A stretch of 64,000 nt of DNA from Agarilytica sp033852165 (GCA_033852165.1 JAWSUZ010000030.1:1-64000); one strand, 5' to 3'; positions 45,285 to 55,843 are shown, counted from the stretch's first letter. Translations and numbers: made by a program. Notes: generated by a model not told the origin, from the letters alone.

Positions 45285-46958
45285 TTAAATGTTGGACTGG
45301 CAACGTTCAAGGTTAAAGTCACACTCGTCAACGGCATTATTACCGATATCCAGCGGATCGACGCTTACAAAGTTCTTATGTCGCCAACAGGCTCTCAATG
45401 TCATGGTGCTTCGATCCCAGGCCTGCCAGTCTTTTTTTCGTTTGATCAACTGATATTCAGCCCCAACATCCGGCACGACATCGGGTGTAAGGCCGTTGCC
45501 ATCCCATCCGTGTGAGCCCCACGCAATACGTTGTTTGGGATCAATAACCATTACCACATGACCTGAGTCTTTATCCGTTCGACGATAAACTAAAACATCG
45601 CCCAACCGTTTTTCTTGATCATCACAACGTTCAAATTGACGCGATAAAATAGAGTCTTCCGCCACCATCGATACCGTTGGAATATAAGACTGCTCGTTAT
45701 AATTATTATTCGCAACTTCCGCTTCGGTATACAGTAAGTTGGACCGCGTAAAGCTGTACCAAATTGCGCGGGAACAATCGATACCCACGGCTAAATTTTC
45801 CTCATCACTCACCTTGGACCAGTCGTGTTGCGTATAGCCAATACCATCGGCGTGGCTCTTACCCGTCAAGCGCTGCACAGCCGCCAATACCTTATATAAA
45901 CTACTGTATTTAATATCCGGCAAATAGGGACGAATATCGAAATTTTGCACGGTATATTCACGTGGAAGGCCGACATTGGCGCCGCCACTTGCATCGGCTA
46001 AAACACGATTGAGTACGGTTTGAAACTGGCGACTAACGCCGACTATTTTCTGCGGCATAACCATTTCTTGAGTTTGTACTTGCCTTAACAATTCAACCAG
46101 CTGAACGGCTCCATTTTGGTCGCACGAGTTAAATCCAGCAAAGTTAAAACGGGGATCACTAGACCCCAGAGCCATCAGGTATTCTGATCTGTTAACCGGA
46201 AGAGAAGAACTCCCACCCACATTGGTATAAACACCACCTTGCTCAAGGAGAACGCTTTCCTCATTAATTCCAACAACACAACCATCGGCCCCCAGGTACA
46301 GCATCACAATTGAAAGATCCAGGTCCGTGGTATTTTTGACTTCAGTATCAAAGTTAAACGGTTCATAGCCATCGCCAATATTTGAGTGACATAGGGGTAA
46401 ATACTGAATCGCCGGATATGGTGATGAGGTAAATTCGACACCCTGGCAGGAAACATCTTGCTGAGATGCGCCAGCGTCTTTAAAACTGAGGGACAGGCCT
46501 GGCGCTTCTTTGACATGAGCCAATAACAGTTCTTGGATACTGGCCGATAGCACGGCATAAAATGCCCATTCATGGCCACACTCATTCCCCTCTGGGCAGA
46601 CCACAATTCGACGACCACTCGGCAACTCGGCGACCATTTTTCCGGCTGGCGTAAAAGAAAAACTCGCGGATAAATCTTCGACAACGGGCGCTTGAATATT
46701 TACGGAACCCATGTGCTCGACAAAGCGCTTTTGCCAAGCAATATCAATCTTATCGTCAAACTGAAAGTATGTTTGTGAAGACTCACTTATTGCCGTTCCC
46801 GCCATAGCACCGCCGACACTTCCAACAGGAGCTTCTTTATTTTTATCCTCATCATCTCGACTTTCTGATTTACTGCAACCCAAGGCCGGTAACAGAAACA
46901 CAACCGTCGTAAGCACTAAAACTATTCTTAAGAGTCGATTCAATTGATAGCCCTTCAT
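45285..46958 (-). CDS. NlpC/P60-like lipoprotein
   Basis: The 557 aa protein has a signal with lipobox PALGC (Cys28) and an acidic linker. The C-terminus looks like an NlpC/P60-type (papain-like) hydrolase: Cys395 in VGIDCSRAIWYSF, then LGDVLVYRRTDKDSGHVVMVID with His467, and GSHGW as a possible third polar residue (His483). This family hydrolyses peptidoglycan peptides or other amides. The middle region (about 60-330) is unassigned and contains several Cys. It lies 285 bp upstream of the protease operon on the same strand and is likely functionally linked, though not certainly in the same transcript. Confidence 0.75.
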   Translation of the reverse strand: MKGYQLNRLLRIVLVLTTVVFLLPALGCSKSESRDDEDKNKEAPVGSVGGAMAGTAISESSQTYFQFDDKIDIAWQKRFVEHMGSVNIQAPVVEDLSASFSFTPAGKMVAELPSGRRIVVCPEGNECGHEWAFYAVLSASIQELLLAHVKEAPGLSLSFKDAGASQQDVSCQGVEFTSSPYPAIQYLPLCHSNIGDGYEPFNFDTEVKNTTDLDLSIVMLYLGADGCVVGINEESVLLEQGGVYTNVGGSSSLPVNRSEYLMALGSSDPRFNFAGFNSCDQNGAVQLVELLRQVQTQEMVMPQKIVGVSRQFQTVLNRVLADASGGANVGLPREYTVQNFDIRPYLPDIKYSSLYKVLAAVQRLTGKSHADGIGYTQHDWSKVSDEENLAVGIDCSRAIWYSFTRSNLLYTEAEVANNNYNEQSYIPTVSMVAEDSILSRQFERCDDQEKRLGDVLVYRRTDKDSGHVVMVIDPKQRIAWGSHGWDGNGLTPDVVPDVGAEYQLIKRKKDWQAWDRSTMTLRACWRHKNFVSVDPLDIGNNAVDECDFNLERCQSNI

Positions 46959-47332
46959 CTTTTTTCATTTACTTACCCACTGCAAGCTCAGTCAGCAAGC
47001 ATTCACTCAGTCACTCACCGCAAGGAGGTTAAAATACCTACACACACTAAAAATGTAAGACAGCGCTCGTACTTTTGTGCCGGTCTAATCTAAATAGATA
47101 CATAGATAGCTACAAAGCTCCCACATTAAATGCGCCAAAGCATTCTATGGCCTCAACATGACAAACGTATATGAATACACGCGCCATATCCTTTACAGAC
47201 ATTTCAAGATTGCCAAAACACGAAACTAGTGCGATTTAGAGAACGGTCGGATAAAATCAAATTATTCTCGCTGGAAACAACATTCGAGCAGAATTCACTC
47301 CTTACACGATTAAGCAAGGCGCAATATCCACC
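46959..47332. other. Divergent intergenic region
   Basis: About 374 bp separate the NlpC/P60-like gene and the lipoprotein hydrolase gene. It includes repeated CTCAGTCA-type words (46985-47020). A strong AAGGAGG at 47022-47028 on the plus strand is followed by no usable start codon. Confidence 0.4.
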
Positions 47333-48169
47333 GTGAGTACAACAATCTACCTCTGGCTTATTATCTCAATGAGTCTTTCAATGGCCTTAGGTGGCTGTAC
47401 GCAGAATCCATCCATCCCCCTGCATAACTTGGCAGAGAAGGAGGGGCTGACTCGACTTACCATAAAAACGGACAAGCACCTCATCGAAGCTTTTACATCC
47501 GGTAATACCGCCAACGCAGAGCATCTGCATATTTACCTAGAAGGTGACGGTAACCCTTGGTTCAAAGGTCGTGAACCTGCGATTAACCCAACCACTAAAA
47601 ATCCAATCGCTCTTAAGCTAATGCTGCAAGACCCTCAGCCAAGCGTTTACCTCAATCGCCCTTGCTATGCATTACTAAGAGAAAAAGGAATAAGTAAAGA
47701 CCAGCAATGTTCTTCAGAACTCTGGACCTCGGGCCGTTATTCCAAAGAAGTAGTGAAAGCCATGAACGAAGCTCTCAACACGATTAAAGAACGAACGGGA
47801 GCGAAACATTTTTCACTCATCGGCTATAGCGGTGGAGGCTCGCTCGCCGTATTAATCGCCAGTACACGCAACGATGTTATAAATTTGCTGAGTATTGCCG
47901 CTAACCTCGACCACGCCAAATGGACGCAACACTTTGGCTACCTTCCGCTGAACAGTTCATTAAACCCCGTCGATTATTTTCCGCTGCCAAACACGATTAA
48001 ACGGTGGCACCTAATTGCCAAAAAAGATAAAACGATTCCGTTTCAATTATTAATTCCAGCCGCAACATTGGATGTCGGTTCACACATTATGGAGTACGAA
48101 AATTTCAACCACAGTTGTTGCTGGGAAAAATCCTGGGATGAAATATTACGACTCACCCTTCTACCTTAA
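47333..48169 (+). CDS. Lipoprotein alpha/beta hydrolase
   Basis: A 278 aa protein starting at GTG 47333, with signal and lipobox ALGGC. The nucleophile elbow is IGYSGGG, followed by VLIAS. The block HLHIYLEGDGNPWFKG near the start supplies the oxyanion strand, and a late FNHSCCW carries the likely catalytic His. The segment LSIAANLDHAKWTQHFGY is also conserved in this type of envelope hydrolase. The substrate is unknown. Confidence 0.83.
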   Translation: MSTTIYLWLIISMSLSMALGGCTQNPSIPLHNLAEKEGLTRLTIKTDKHLIEAFTSGNTANAEHLHIYLEGDGNPWFKGREPAINPTTKNPIALKLMLQDPQPSVYLNRPCYALLREKGISKDQQCSSELWTSGRYSKEVVKAMNEALNTIKERTGAKHFSLIGYSGGGSLAVLIASTRNDVINLLSIAANLDHAKWTQHFGYLPLNSSLNPVDYFPLPNTIKRWHLIAKKDKTIPFQLLIPAATLDVGSHIMEYENFNHSCCWEKSWDEILRLTLLP

Positions 48170-48459
48170 CCTTAACCTAGCCCCATCTCCGCCCCATTCA
48201 AACTAAAAAACATATAAAACCAATCTCTATATAAACAAAACCGCTGGCGCTGAAATATTTTCACTAACAACTGAATACTGCAAATATTTTTACGGAAAAA
48301 TGAGACACACTTCGCGCCATTCCAATGAAAAATATCAGCCGTAAAAATCAAGAAAAAATAAATCCCGGTGAAGCTCATTAAATTGATGCAAAGGCACTTC
48401 AGCTGACGTACAGTTGCGCCTATAATTTCGACACACATTTAGCAGAAGGGCCTTGCATT

Positions 48460-49272
48460 ATGATTCGAGTTGTTTTTAATCAGAAAGGCGGTGTGGGTAA
48501 AACCAGCATCACATGTAACCTCGCAGCCGTCTCGGCAAAACAAGGAAAGCGTACTGTCGTTGTCGATCTGGACCCGCAGTTTAACGCCAGCCATTATTTA
48601 TTGGGCGACGTTGAAGTTGACGACAACATTGCCGACTACCTAGACCAAACCGGTAACATGTTCGGAAAACAGAAAAAGGCCACGGATTATGTGTACCAAA
48701 CGCCTTTTGAAAACCTTTATGTCTTGCCTTCTAGCACCAGGCTTCCTGAAATCGAACACAAACTCGAATCACGTTATAAAATATATAAACTCCGCGACGC
48801 ACTTAAAGAGCTCGCGGAAGAATACGATGAAATCTTTATCGACACGCCACCGGCCTTTAATTTTTTCACCAAGTCGGCACTGATTGGCTGCAACCGAGTT
48901 TTGATACCTTTCGATTGCGACGCATTTTCGCGCCAATCCCTTGATAAGGTTTCGGAAGCGATTTTTGATATTTGTGAAGACCATAATCCAGAGTTGATGA
49001 TCGAAGGCGTCGTTGTCAACCAATACCAGGCTCGGGCAAAATTACCACAACAGCTGGTTGAAGAAATTGAATCGGCTGGTTACCCCGTTTTGCCGGTTCG
49101 CCTTGGCAGCTCGGTCAAGATGCGAGAGTCTCACCAAGTATCGAAGCCACTGATATTTTTTGCACCCAATCACAATTTGACCCTCCAGTTTGTTGCGTTG
49201 TTTAATTCTTTGGAGGGGAATCAGGTTAAGAAAGAATTGGAAGAACAGAAAGAGGGCGAGGTGACCACCTAA
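48460..49272 (+). CDS. parA: Solitary ParA/MinD-like ATPase
   Basis: A 270 aa P-loop ATPase with the deviant Walker A NQKGGVGKTSITCNL, VVDLDPQFNAS and IDTPPAFNFFT. These features place it with ParA proteins that position cargo on the nucleoid. No ParB gene, parS cluster or chemotaxis/pilus gene is adjacent, so its cargo is unknown. AAGGG lies 10 bases before the ATG. The tail after ESH... is Glu/Lys-rich. It is preceded by 290 bp and followed by 650 bp without clear genes. Confidence 0.9.
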   Translation: MIRVVFNQKGGVGKTSITCNLAAVSAKQGKRTVVVDLDPQFNASHYLLGDVEVDDNIADYLDQTGNMFGKQKKATDYVYQTPFENLYVLPSSTRLPEIEHKLESRYKIYKLRDALKELAEEYDEIFIDTPPAFNFFTKSALIGCNRVLIPFDCDAFSRQSLDKVSEAIFDICEDHNPELMIEGVVVNQYQARAKLPQQLVEEIESAGYPVLPVRLGSSVKMRESHQVSKPLIFFAPNHNLTLQFVALFNSLEGNQVKKELEEQKEGEVTT

Positions 49273-49923
49273 CCAATCCAACATATTAGATTGACCGATC
49301 GGCCTACTTTCTGAAAAGTAAGCTAGTGCGCTTTTAAAAAATGGAAGTTTTCATATGGATCGCTGCGGCACTAAATTTTTATTTTGCATTATAGCTATCA
49401 CCCCATCTTCACGGGTCAAAGATACCCGCGTACAAAGTCCCCCAAGTAGCCCATTCACTATTGCGAAATTGAAATCGAGGTTAATTATAGTTTCCTCCAC
49501 TAACCCAACTACCTTGAGCTTTGGATTAAACCCACAATCGAAGCACAAAACCACTCCCATTTCTGACGAAAAGAGGGCGTGACGAAATGGCCGTTCAAAT
49601 TCATATTACTCAGCCCGACGAAGCGGCTAGATTATTACTTTATAAAAAATGATGAAACAATTGATAGAGGAAAAACACCCAGCGCTGCAGAAAAGGCTAT
49701 TGTCAAAACATAAAGATTTGGCAGTGAGTATAAATGTAATCAACCCGTCTTTATCGCGAAAACTACAAAGCTATTAAAACAAATAAGTGCGGCTAAAATC
49801 ACTAGAGTAAAAACAGAAGGGAGTGTTAAAAACTCCAGACACCTGCACTAGCTGGAGAAACCGTGAAACTCACGGTTTCTCCATAGCGTTTACTGAGAAC
49901 ACCGAGATTATAACTCTACATAT
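49273..49923. other. Intergenic region with possible small ORFs
   Basis: About 650 bp between parA and the PKD-repeat gene. A 69-codon minus-strand frame (49351-49560), a 21-codon plus frame (starting ATG 49587) and a following 42-43-codon plus frame (about 49650-49778) are seen, but none has a recognisable domain. They may be remnants of a degraded gene. A perfect hairpin is at 49854-49882. Confidence 0.35.
49854..49882. terminator. Perfect hairpin downstream of the large PKD gene
   Basis: A 13 bp perfect stem (GGAGAAACCGTGA with its complement) and a 3-base loop lie 42 bp after the PKD gene stop on the minus strand. It lacks a U tract, so it may be a terminator of weak type or an RNA-stabilising end. 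Confidence 0.5.
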
Positions 49924-52900
49924 TTAGTAGAATGCCCATCGAACAGACCTAGCCTGCGCACTCTGTCCAGATTCCCGCCTTCGATAGTAGGTCTCCAGAG
50001 CGCCTTTATAGGAATCAACGTTTAGATAGTCAACCACATACATGTAAGCAACGCCAGATATTGTATCCATTGCATTTCCGATAGGAGTGATATCAACAAC
50101 TCCGTTTTCGATAGGCAACCAGATCTCCAGAATATCTCCAGCGGAGAAAACATAAAAAAGAACCGCATCGAATGTAATATTTTGATCAGTCGTTACAAGC
50201 AAGCTATCCGCTGACACGGTCATATCAACATCTTCAAAACTGAATATTTGATAACTCAAACCGGCAGCCATGCCATTCTTGGAAGCCGCAAAAGAATGCT
50301 GTTCGACTGGAAGACCATACTCTACTCCGGCCCCATTAAAAAAACTGGGCAACGCAATAATATCTATTGATGCATAGCTAATCGGCAAATATATTCGTTC
50401 AATATAATCCGTAACCGAGTCTAAATCTTGATATGGGATCGCAACACCAGAAAAGTCACCGCCGCTTACAGCCGTGATCTTTTTTAACTTATCCGACGAA
50501 TCAACCGTAGAATAACCAGTGGAGGATGAATAAGGAAGATCAACACGCCCATCATTTAGAGGAGTACCACCAACAACCGATGATAAAGCCATATCAATTA
50601 ACCCACTAACAGGTACAGGACTTCCATCTTCAAAAAACACCTGAGCGACCTTGGAAAGCACACTATCCGAGATATAGATTTTATCCTCTTGAGCAGGACA
50701 AATCTCTATATTGCTCCACGTTAACCCATCAGTATCGTCACTTGGGTCCTCTGTTATTTTCACCTGAGCAACTTCCAACACTGTATTATCCACGGTCGCT
50801 CCTGACTCACCAGTAAGTACAATGTCATAGGTTGGACAACCACAAGATGCACTATTTTGATTCTGCATTTCAATGTAAATGGAGCTACCTCTCTCCACAT
50901 CAGCAAGAACAACAGCGCCTCCATTCTTATCTATTCGAATTGTTCTATTACTTTCTGCTCCACTAGGGTCAAGTGAGTGCGTTTGCTCAATACCGTCATG
51001 ATCAATCGAAATAAGTTCCTCTTCACCTTCAGAGTCATAAAAGTAGATATCAACAATTTCGGGAACAGGGCTCCCACACTTTGTGAACGTATCGGAAAGC
51101 GTAATATCAAAATATACCGGGCTAATAGTTATCTCCACTGAATCAGTAGCTGTATTCCCACTATCGTCTTCAACCGTCAACTGAAACTCAAACTGTTCTT
51201 CAGCACCTATTGATGGCGCAGTAAAACTAGCCACGGCACTACTACTATTGCTAATAACAACAGCAGATCCGGACAACTGCTCCCAGATATAGCTAACAAT
51301 GATTCCATCAGTATCATCTCCACGCCCATTCAGAGTAACGACTGTTCGCTCATCAAAAACATTATCAACTCCCGCATCAACCGTTGGTAAAATATTTGCA
51401 ATCACATTGATCGTAATTGTATCTGTCGCAGCATCACCTTTGTCATCCATTACCGTGAGTCTTAACTCAAGCGTTTCATTAGCAATAATATCTGGGGTAG
51501 CGAACGCCGTAGAAGCAGAATTTGCATCATCAATAATTCCTGCCGTGCCAGATATTTGTTCCCACAAATAACTAACAATTGATCCGTCAATGTCATCACC
51601 AACACCAACCAATCCAACTAAAGAGTCTTCATTAACCAGCAAATCAATACCAGCATTAGCTGTTGGCGAAACATTGGCTATGACCGTGATTATCATGGTG
51701 TCTACCGTATTTTCTCCATCATCATCTGTTACCGTTAGAGCGAGTTCTAACTCTTCAGTAACTGAAACATCGGGAGCGGTAAATACCGGAGATGCAGTAT
51801 TTGCATTTGAAAGACTGCCTTCAGTACCGGATGTTTGCTGCCACAAATAACTGCCTATTGTCCCGTCAGCATCTTCACCTACACCACTGAGCGTCACTGT
51901 TGTTTTTTCGTCAATAGTTACATCTGACCCAGCACGGGCAATCGGAGCAATATTGCCAATCACACGAACCACAACAGTATCTACTGCAACATCACCTTCA
52001 TTGTCAGTCACTGTAAGCGATAAAACTAAAGCTTCCTCAGTTAAGACTTCTGGGGCAACAAAGGTAGTAGATGCCGTATTTGTGTTCGAAAAACTTCCCG
52101 TAACACCCGAGACTTGCTGCCACAGATAACTGGCAATCAAACCATCGGCATCGCTGGCTTCACCCGACAATTCTGTTTCCGATAGTTCATCGACAGATAA
52201 GTCATTTCCAATATTCACTACAGGCGCACGATTAGCAATAACTCTGATTTCAATCGAGTCCACTGCCGACAAACCATCATCATCCGTTACAGTCAGCGTA
52301 AATACCAACGTTTCATCAGCCGTAATATTTGGGGATTGGAAAACCAAGGTATCGGTATTTTCACCCGTAAAACTAACCGGCGTGCCCGATGTCTGGCTCC
52401 AAGAGAAACTTGCCACGCTTCCATCGCTATCCGATCCCGCTCCACTAATAATAACTAAACGTCTTTCGTTTTCTTGCCTGTTCACACCAGCATTGGAGAA
52501 TGGAGCTAGGTTTGGAATAACTCTGACCTCAAGCGTGTCGATTGAAGAGTCGCCATCGTTATCCGTTACTATTAATCTAAATTGCAAAACCTCTTCAACA
52601 GATATTTCGGGAGATATAAAAGATATCGACCCATCTTCTACATCCGTAAAACTAACAGTTGTTCCTGAAATTTGTTCCCATGCGTAACTCGCAACGCTCC
52701 CATCAACATCCGAACCAGTACCACTGAACATTACTGAACGCCGTGATTTAATCGTTACATCACTACCGGCATCAGCAGAGGGAGGGGTATTGGGTACAAC
52801 TGTCACTTCAAGGGTATCGGTAGATGAATCGCCGTCGTTATCCGTTACGGTGAAACTCAGAATCAGAATTTCTTGTATGGAAACATCAGGGGATTCAAAA

Positions 52901-53445
52901 GTGACTGTAGCGGAATCAGAACCCTCTAAGGCTACATCGGTGCCCGAAGTTTGTACCCAAGTATAAGTTGCAACATCACCATCAGAATCCGAACCAACGC
53001 CTTCCAAAGTCAGTTCTGTCCGCTCATCTACAGTTATGTCGTCGCCAGCAGCCGCACTAGGCGCGACATTCGGAATGACTTTAATTTCAACCGTATCGCT
53101 AGAGGTGTTGCCGTCATTATCGATAACACTCAGCGTAAACACTAAATCATCTTCTACAGATAGATTCGGAGCATTAAATGTTGCCGTCGCCGTATCTGCA
53201 TTTTCGAGAGTGACTGTCGCACCCGATTCCTGCACCCAGATATAACTCGTGATAGATCCATCAGAATCTGTAGCAGATCCTGACAACGTAACAATACTAT
53301 CTTCGTCAACAAATTGGTCGTTACCAGCATCTGAAACCGGTGAAATATTAGTACCGCCACCACTTCCACCTCCACATGAAGCGATAAAAGAAGAGAGGAT
53401 AAGTATGTGAGCGAGCGTATTAAATTTTTGTATTTTTATTTTCAT
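49924..53445 (-). CDS. Lipoprotein with eight PKD-like repeats and a conserved C-terminal module
   Basis: A 1173 aa surface or periplasmic lipoprotein (lipobox FIASCGGG). Eight PKD/REJ-like domains of about 92 residues follow (about 35-775), each with a start like P-x-A-x-A-G-x-D-x-x-V-x-E, then SDSDG and a final LTVTDNDGD-like strand. Repeats differ in sequence, so they are old duplications. The last 400 residues are a separate module, shared with the neighbouring paralogue and ending RRRESGQSAQARSV. Start ATG 53445 puts the signal at the N-terminus; 53466 is also possible. The likely role is adhesion or binding on the cell surface. Confidence 0.82.
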   Translation of the reverse strand: MKIKIQKFNTLAHILILSSFIASCGGGSGGGTNISPVSDAGNDQFVDEDSIVTLSGSATDSDGSITSYIWVQESGATVTLENADTATATFNAPNLSVEDDLVFTLSVIDNDGNTSSDTVEIKVIPNVAPSAAAGDDITVDERTELTLEGVGSDSDGDVATYTWVQTSGTDVALEGSDSATVTFESPDVSIQEILILSFTVTDNDGDSSTDTLEVTVVPNTPPSADAGSDVTIKSRRSVMFSGTGSDVDGSVASYAWEQISGTTVSFTDVEDGSISFISPEISVEEVLQFRLIVTDNDGDSSIDTLEVRVIPNLAPFSNAGVNRQENERRLVIISGAGSDSDGSVASFSWSQTSGTPVSFTGENTDTLVFQSPNITADETLVFTLTVTDDDGLSAVDSIEIRVIANRAPVVNIGNDLSVDELSETELSGEASDADGLIASYLWQQVSGVTGSFSNTNTASTTFVAPEVLTEEALVLSLTVTDNEGDVAVDTVVVRVIGNIAPIARAGSDVTIDEKTTVTLSGVGEDADGTIGSYLWQQTSGTEGSLSNANTASPVFTAPDVSVTEELELALTVTDDDGENTVDTMIITVIANVSPTANAGIDLLVNEDSLVGLVGVGDDIDGSIVSYLWEQISGTAGIIDDANSASTAFATPDIIANETLELRLTVMDDKGDAATDTITINVIANILPTVDAGVDNVFDERTVVTLNGRGDDTDGIIVSYIWEQLSGSAVVISNSSSAVASFTAPSIGAEEQFEFQLTVEDDSGNTATDSVEITISPVYFDITLSDTFTKCGSPVPEIVDIYFYDSEGEEELISIDHDGIEQTHSLDPSGAESNRTIRIDKNGGAVVLADVERGSSIYIEMQNQNSASCGCPTYDIVLTGESGATVDNTVLEVAQVKITEDPSDDTDGLTWSNIEICPAQEDKIYISDSVLSKVAQVFFEDGSPVPVSGLIDMALSSVVGGTPLNDGRVDLPYSSSTGYSTVDSSDKLKKITAVSGGDFSGVAIPYQDLDSVTDYIERIYLPISYASIDIIALPSFFNGAGVEYGLPVEQHSFAASKNGMAAGLSYQIFSFEDVDMTVSADSLLVTTDQNITFDAVLFYVFSAGDILEIWLPIENGVVDITPIGNAMDTISGVAYMYVVDYLNVDSYKGALETYYRRRESGQSAQARSVRWAFY

Positions 53446-53937
53446 ATCACAAAGCAATTCATTCATTATAAAAGTCTACATATTGACCAACAAAAATCGG
53501 CAGAGTAGTATCGCTAAAAGCCCCACTAAAGTCTACCAACTCGAAACAACGATAAAATCGATATACGTTTATCCCGTGCCGTCTTTTTAAAAGTTAAACA
53601 AATCCCTCTTTCTTACTTTTACTCCTTAATTACAACCGTTAAGAATTAAAAAGGCCACACTATTGATGGTATTTATTCAGTAGTGGAAACCAATCTACTA
53701 CTAAGAAGTGGGTAACAAAACTGATCGTGATCGGATAGTTTGATTTTAAATTTCCTGAAGTATCGTCAAAACACTCAACAAAAACCATTACACAAGATTA
53801 CAGATAGTTTGTACTCCAACAGCCGGACTAGCAACCCTACAGCCAACAGGCTATGAGGGTTGTACACCCCACGCCTATTTTACAACAGACACAAAAAATC
53901 CGGGAGAACCATGACTCTAAAGCCTACAAATAGAATT
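53446..53937. other. Intergenic region between the two PKD-type genes
   Basis: About 490 bp between the paralogous genes; it must hold the promoter of the larger one. I see no gene. A GGCTATGAGGGTTGTACACC stretch near 53850 may be part of a weak hairpin. Confidence 0.4.
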
Positions 53938-55542
53938 TTATCGAATAACTGTATATACGGATCGTGATATTACGCTTTGTCCAGATTCACGCCGAATGTA
54001 AAAGTTTTGAACCGAGTCATTAAAGTCTGACACTCCCTGATAATCAACCAAAAACACAATCATGTAATATTCATCCAGTTCAAGAACAACATTTTCTAGC
54101 GCGGTCAAATTAACTCGGTTATTTTCTATAGGCAACCAGATTAAAGTAGTCTTTGAAGGGCTAACAGCATAAAAAAGGACTGAATCGAACGTGTTTCCAC
54201 CGACACCCGAGACGAGAAGTTCTTCGGAACTTAACTCTACATCCAGAGTTGTAAAGTCAAAGGCTTCAAAATCAAAGCCGCTAGCCAATTCGGACTTCGA
54301 CACCTTAATTGTATGCTGTTCAATACTTGGAGCAGAAACAAAACCACTGCCGGAAAAAAATTCTGGCAAACTCGTCACACTGAAATCAATATAATCTATC
54401 GGGAATCGAACTCTTTGACGATAATCGGAAATGGCTTCTAAATCTGGGTATGGCAGTACACTGTCTACGATATTTGGATTAGTAAAACCCGGAATAGCTT
54501 CTAACAATTTCCCTGTAGAGTCATTTGTAATATACGCGGTATTTTGAGAATACGGAACGACAGAACTGGCTCCTGAGTACACAGGCTCATCACCAATTAA
54601 TACGGACAACGCCATATCATTTAAGCCGACCACACTAACTTCACTCTCGACGGAAATAGAAACTTGAGCCGATTTTTCAATATTGTAATCGACAATATAA
54701 ACGGAGTTTTGCTGTGAATCGCAGATTTCAATATTGGACCAAACCAAACCATCATTAATGGCCAGCGAGCCCAGACCTCTGTTACCACTTAAAATTAGTA
54801 CAGTATTAAACGTTGAAGCTCCTGACTCGCCAGACAGTGTAATATTATATAAAGGACATTCGCAGGAAGTATTCGTTTGCGCCTCCATTTCAAAATAAAG
54901 TGAAGTCGAACGTTCTACATCGACAATGACTTCATTCGTTCCATTTTTAACGACTTTTATCGTTCGAGCCTCCTCATCACCTTGAGGGTCGATATAGTAG
55001 GTTTGCTCAATGCCATCATGCTCGATGGTGATATCATCCACATTACCTTCCGAATCATAAAAAGAAAAAACAACACTTTCTGAAACTGGGTTCCCACAAT
55101 TTGTCTCGACATCCGACAAGGTAAAAGCAAAATTAACAGGATTAATGGTTAGAGCTATTGAATCCGTCGATACCGCGCCATCATCATCCTGAACACTTAA
55201 GCGAAATACCAGATCTTCTTTTGTATCAACACTTGGGGCTGAAAAAACTAAAGAAGCGCTATTTTCACCTTCTAGCTCTACTGGCGTACCCGAAATCTGT
55301 TCCCACTCATAACTCGCAATCGAGCCATCAGAATCAGAGGCAACGCCAGCAAGCACAACATTTACACCTTCATTAACGGTAATATTTTCTCCCACGCTCA
55401 CAATTGGACCCATATTAGAAGGCGTATCACTAGAGCCTCCTCCACCGCATGAAATAAGGGATATCGAACAAAGTAAAGTCGATATCGATAGTTTCATTTT
55501 ATGAGAGGGAATAACAGGAGAGAAAAATAGTTGCTTAATCAT
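53938..55542 (-). CDS. Lipoprotein with one PKD-like repeat, paralogue of the neighbour
   Basis: Start ATG 55542 has GAGG 6 bases upstream; an earlier ATG (55665) is unlikely. The 534 aa product has a lipobox LISCGGGG, one PKD domain (about 40-135) and then the same C-terminal module as the gene at 49924. Shared marks are FTLSD near the start of the module, EHDGIEQTY, LSGESGA, WSNIEIC and the final FYIRRESGQSVISRSV. The pair arose by duplication, followed by gain or loss of PKD repeats. Confidence 0.82.
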   Translation of the reverse strand: MIKQLFFSPVIPSHKMKLSISTLLCSISLISCGGGGSSDTPSNMGPIVSVGENITVNEGVNVVLAGVASDSDGSIASYEWEQISGTPVELEGENSASLVFSAPSVDTKEDLVFRLSVQDDDGAVSTDSIALTINPVNFAFTLSDVETNCGNPVSESVVFSFYDSEGNVDDITIEHDGIEQTYYIDPQGDEEARTIKVVKNGTNEVIVDVERSTSLYFEMEAQTNTSCECPLYNITLSGESGASTFNTVLILSGNRGLGSLAINDGLVWSNIEICDSQQNSVYIVDYNIEKSAQVSISVESEVSVVGLNDMALSVLIGDEPVYSGASSVVPYSQNTAYITNDSTGKLLEAIPGFTNPNIVDSVLPYPDLEAISDYRQRVRFPIDYIDFSVTSLPEFFSGSGFVSAPSIEQHTIKVSKSELASGFDFEAFDFTTLDVELSSEELLVSGVGGNTFDSVLFYAVSPSKTTLIWLPIENNRVNLTALENVVLELDEYYMIVFLVDYQGVSDFNDSVQNFYIRRESGQSVISRSVYTVIR

Positions 55543-55843
55543 GATTACCTCACCGGGGCGTTTAAATTTAAAATATGGCGCGCAGTATCTCCAGCCAATC
55601 AACCAATGTCCATTACACTCAATTACGGTCATCACACCACTGTAAATACGATTAAATCGATACACCCTGAGACGCGGACCTTCACTAGAACCGAAGCATG
55701 TCAGCGCCTACTCTGACGCTTACTCCAAGACGCTCCTCTAATCACCAATATTTTATATCGATTCAGCTTGTGCTCTAATACGCTGGTAAACCGGAGCCAA
55801 TATTTAGATCAACTAGAACACTTATATCAACCAGAGAGTTATT

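Noticed and set aside
47022..47028. Strong AAGGAGG as the start of a gene
   Set aside because: The next ATG is followed at once by a stop codon (ATG TAA), so no gene can begin there.
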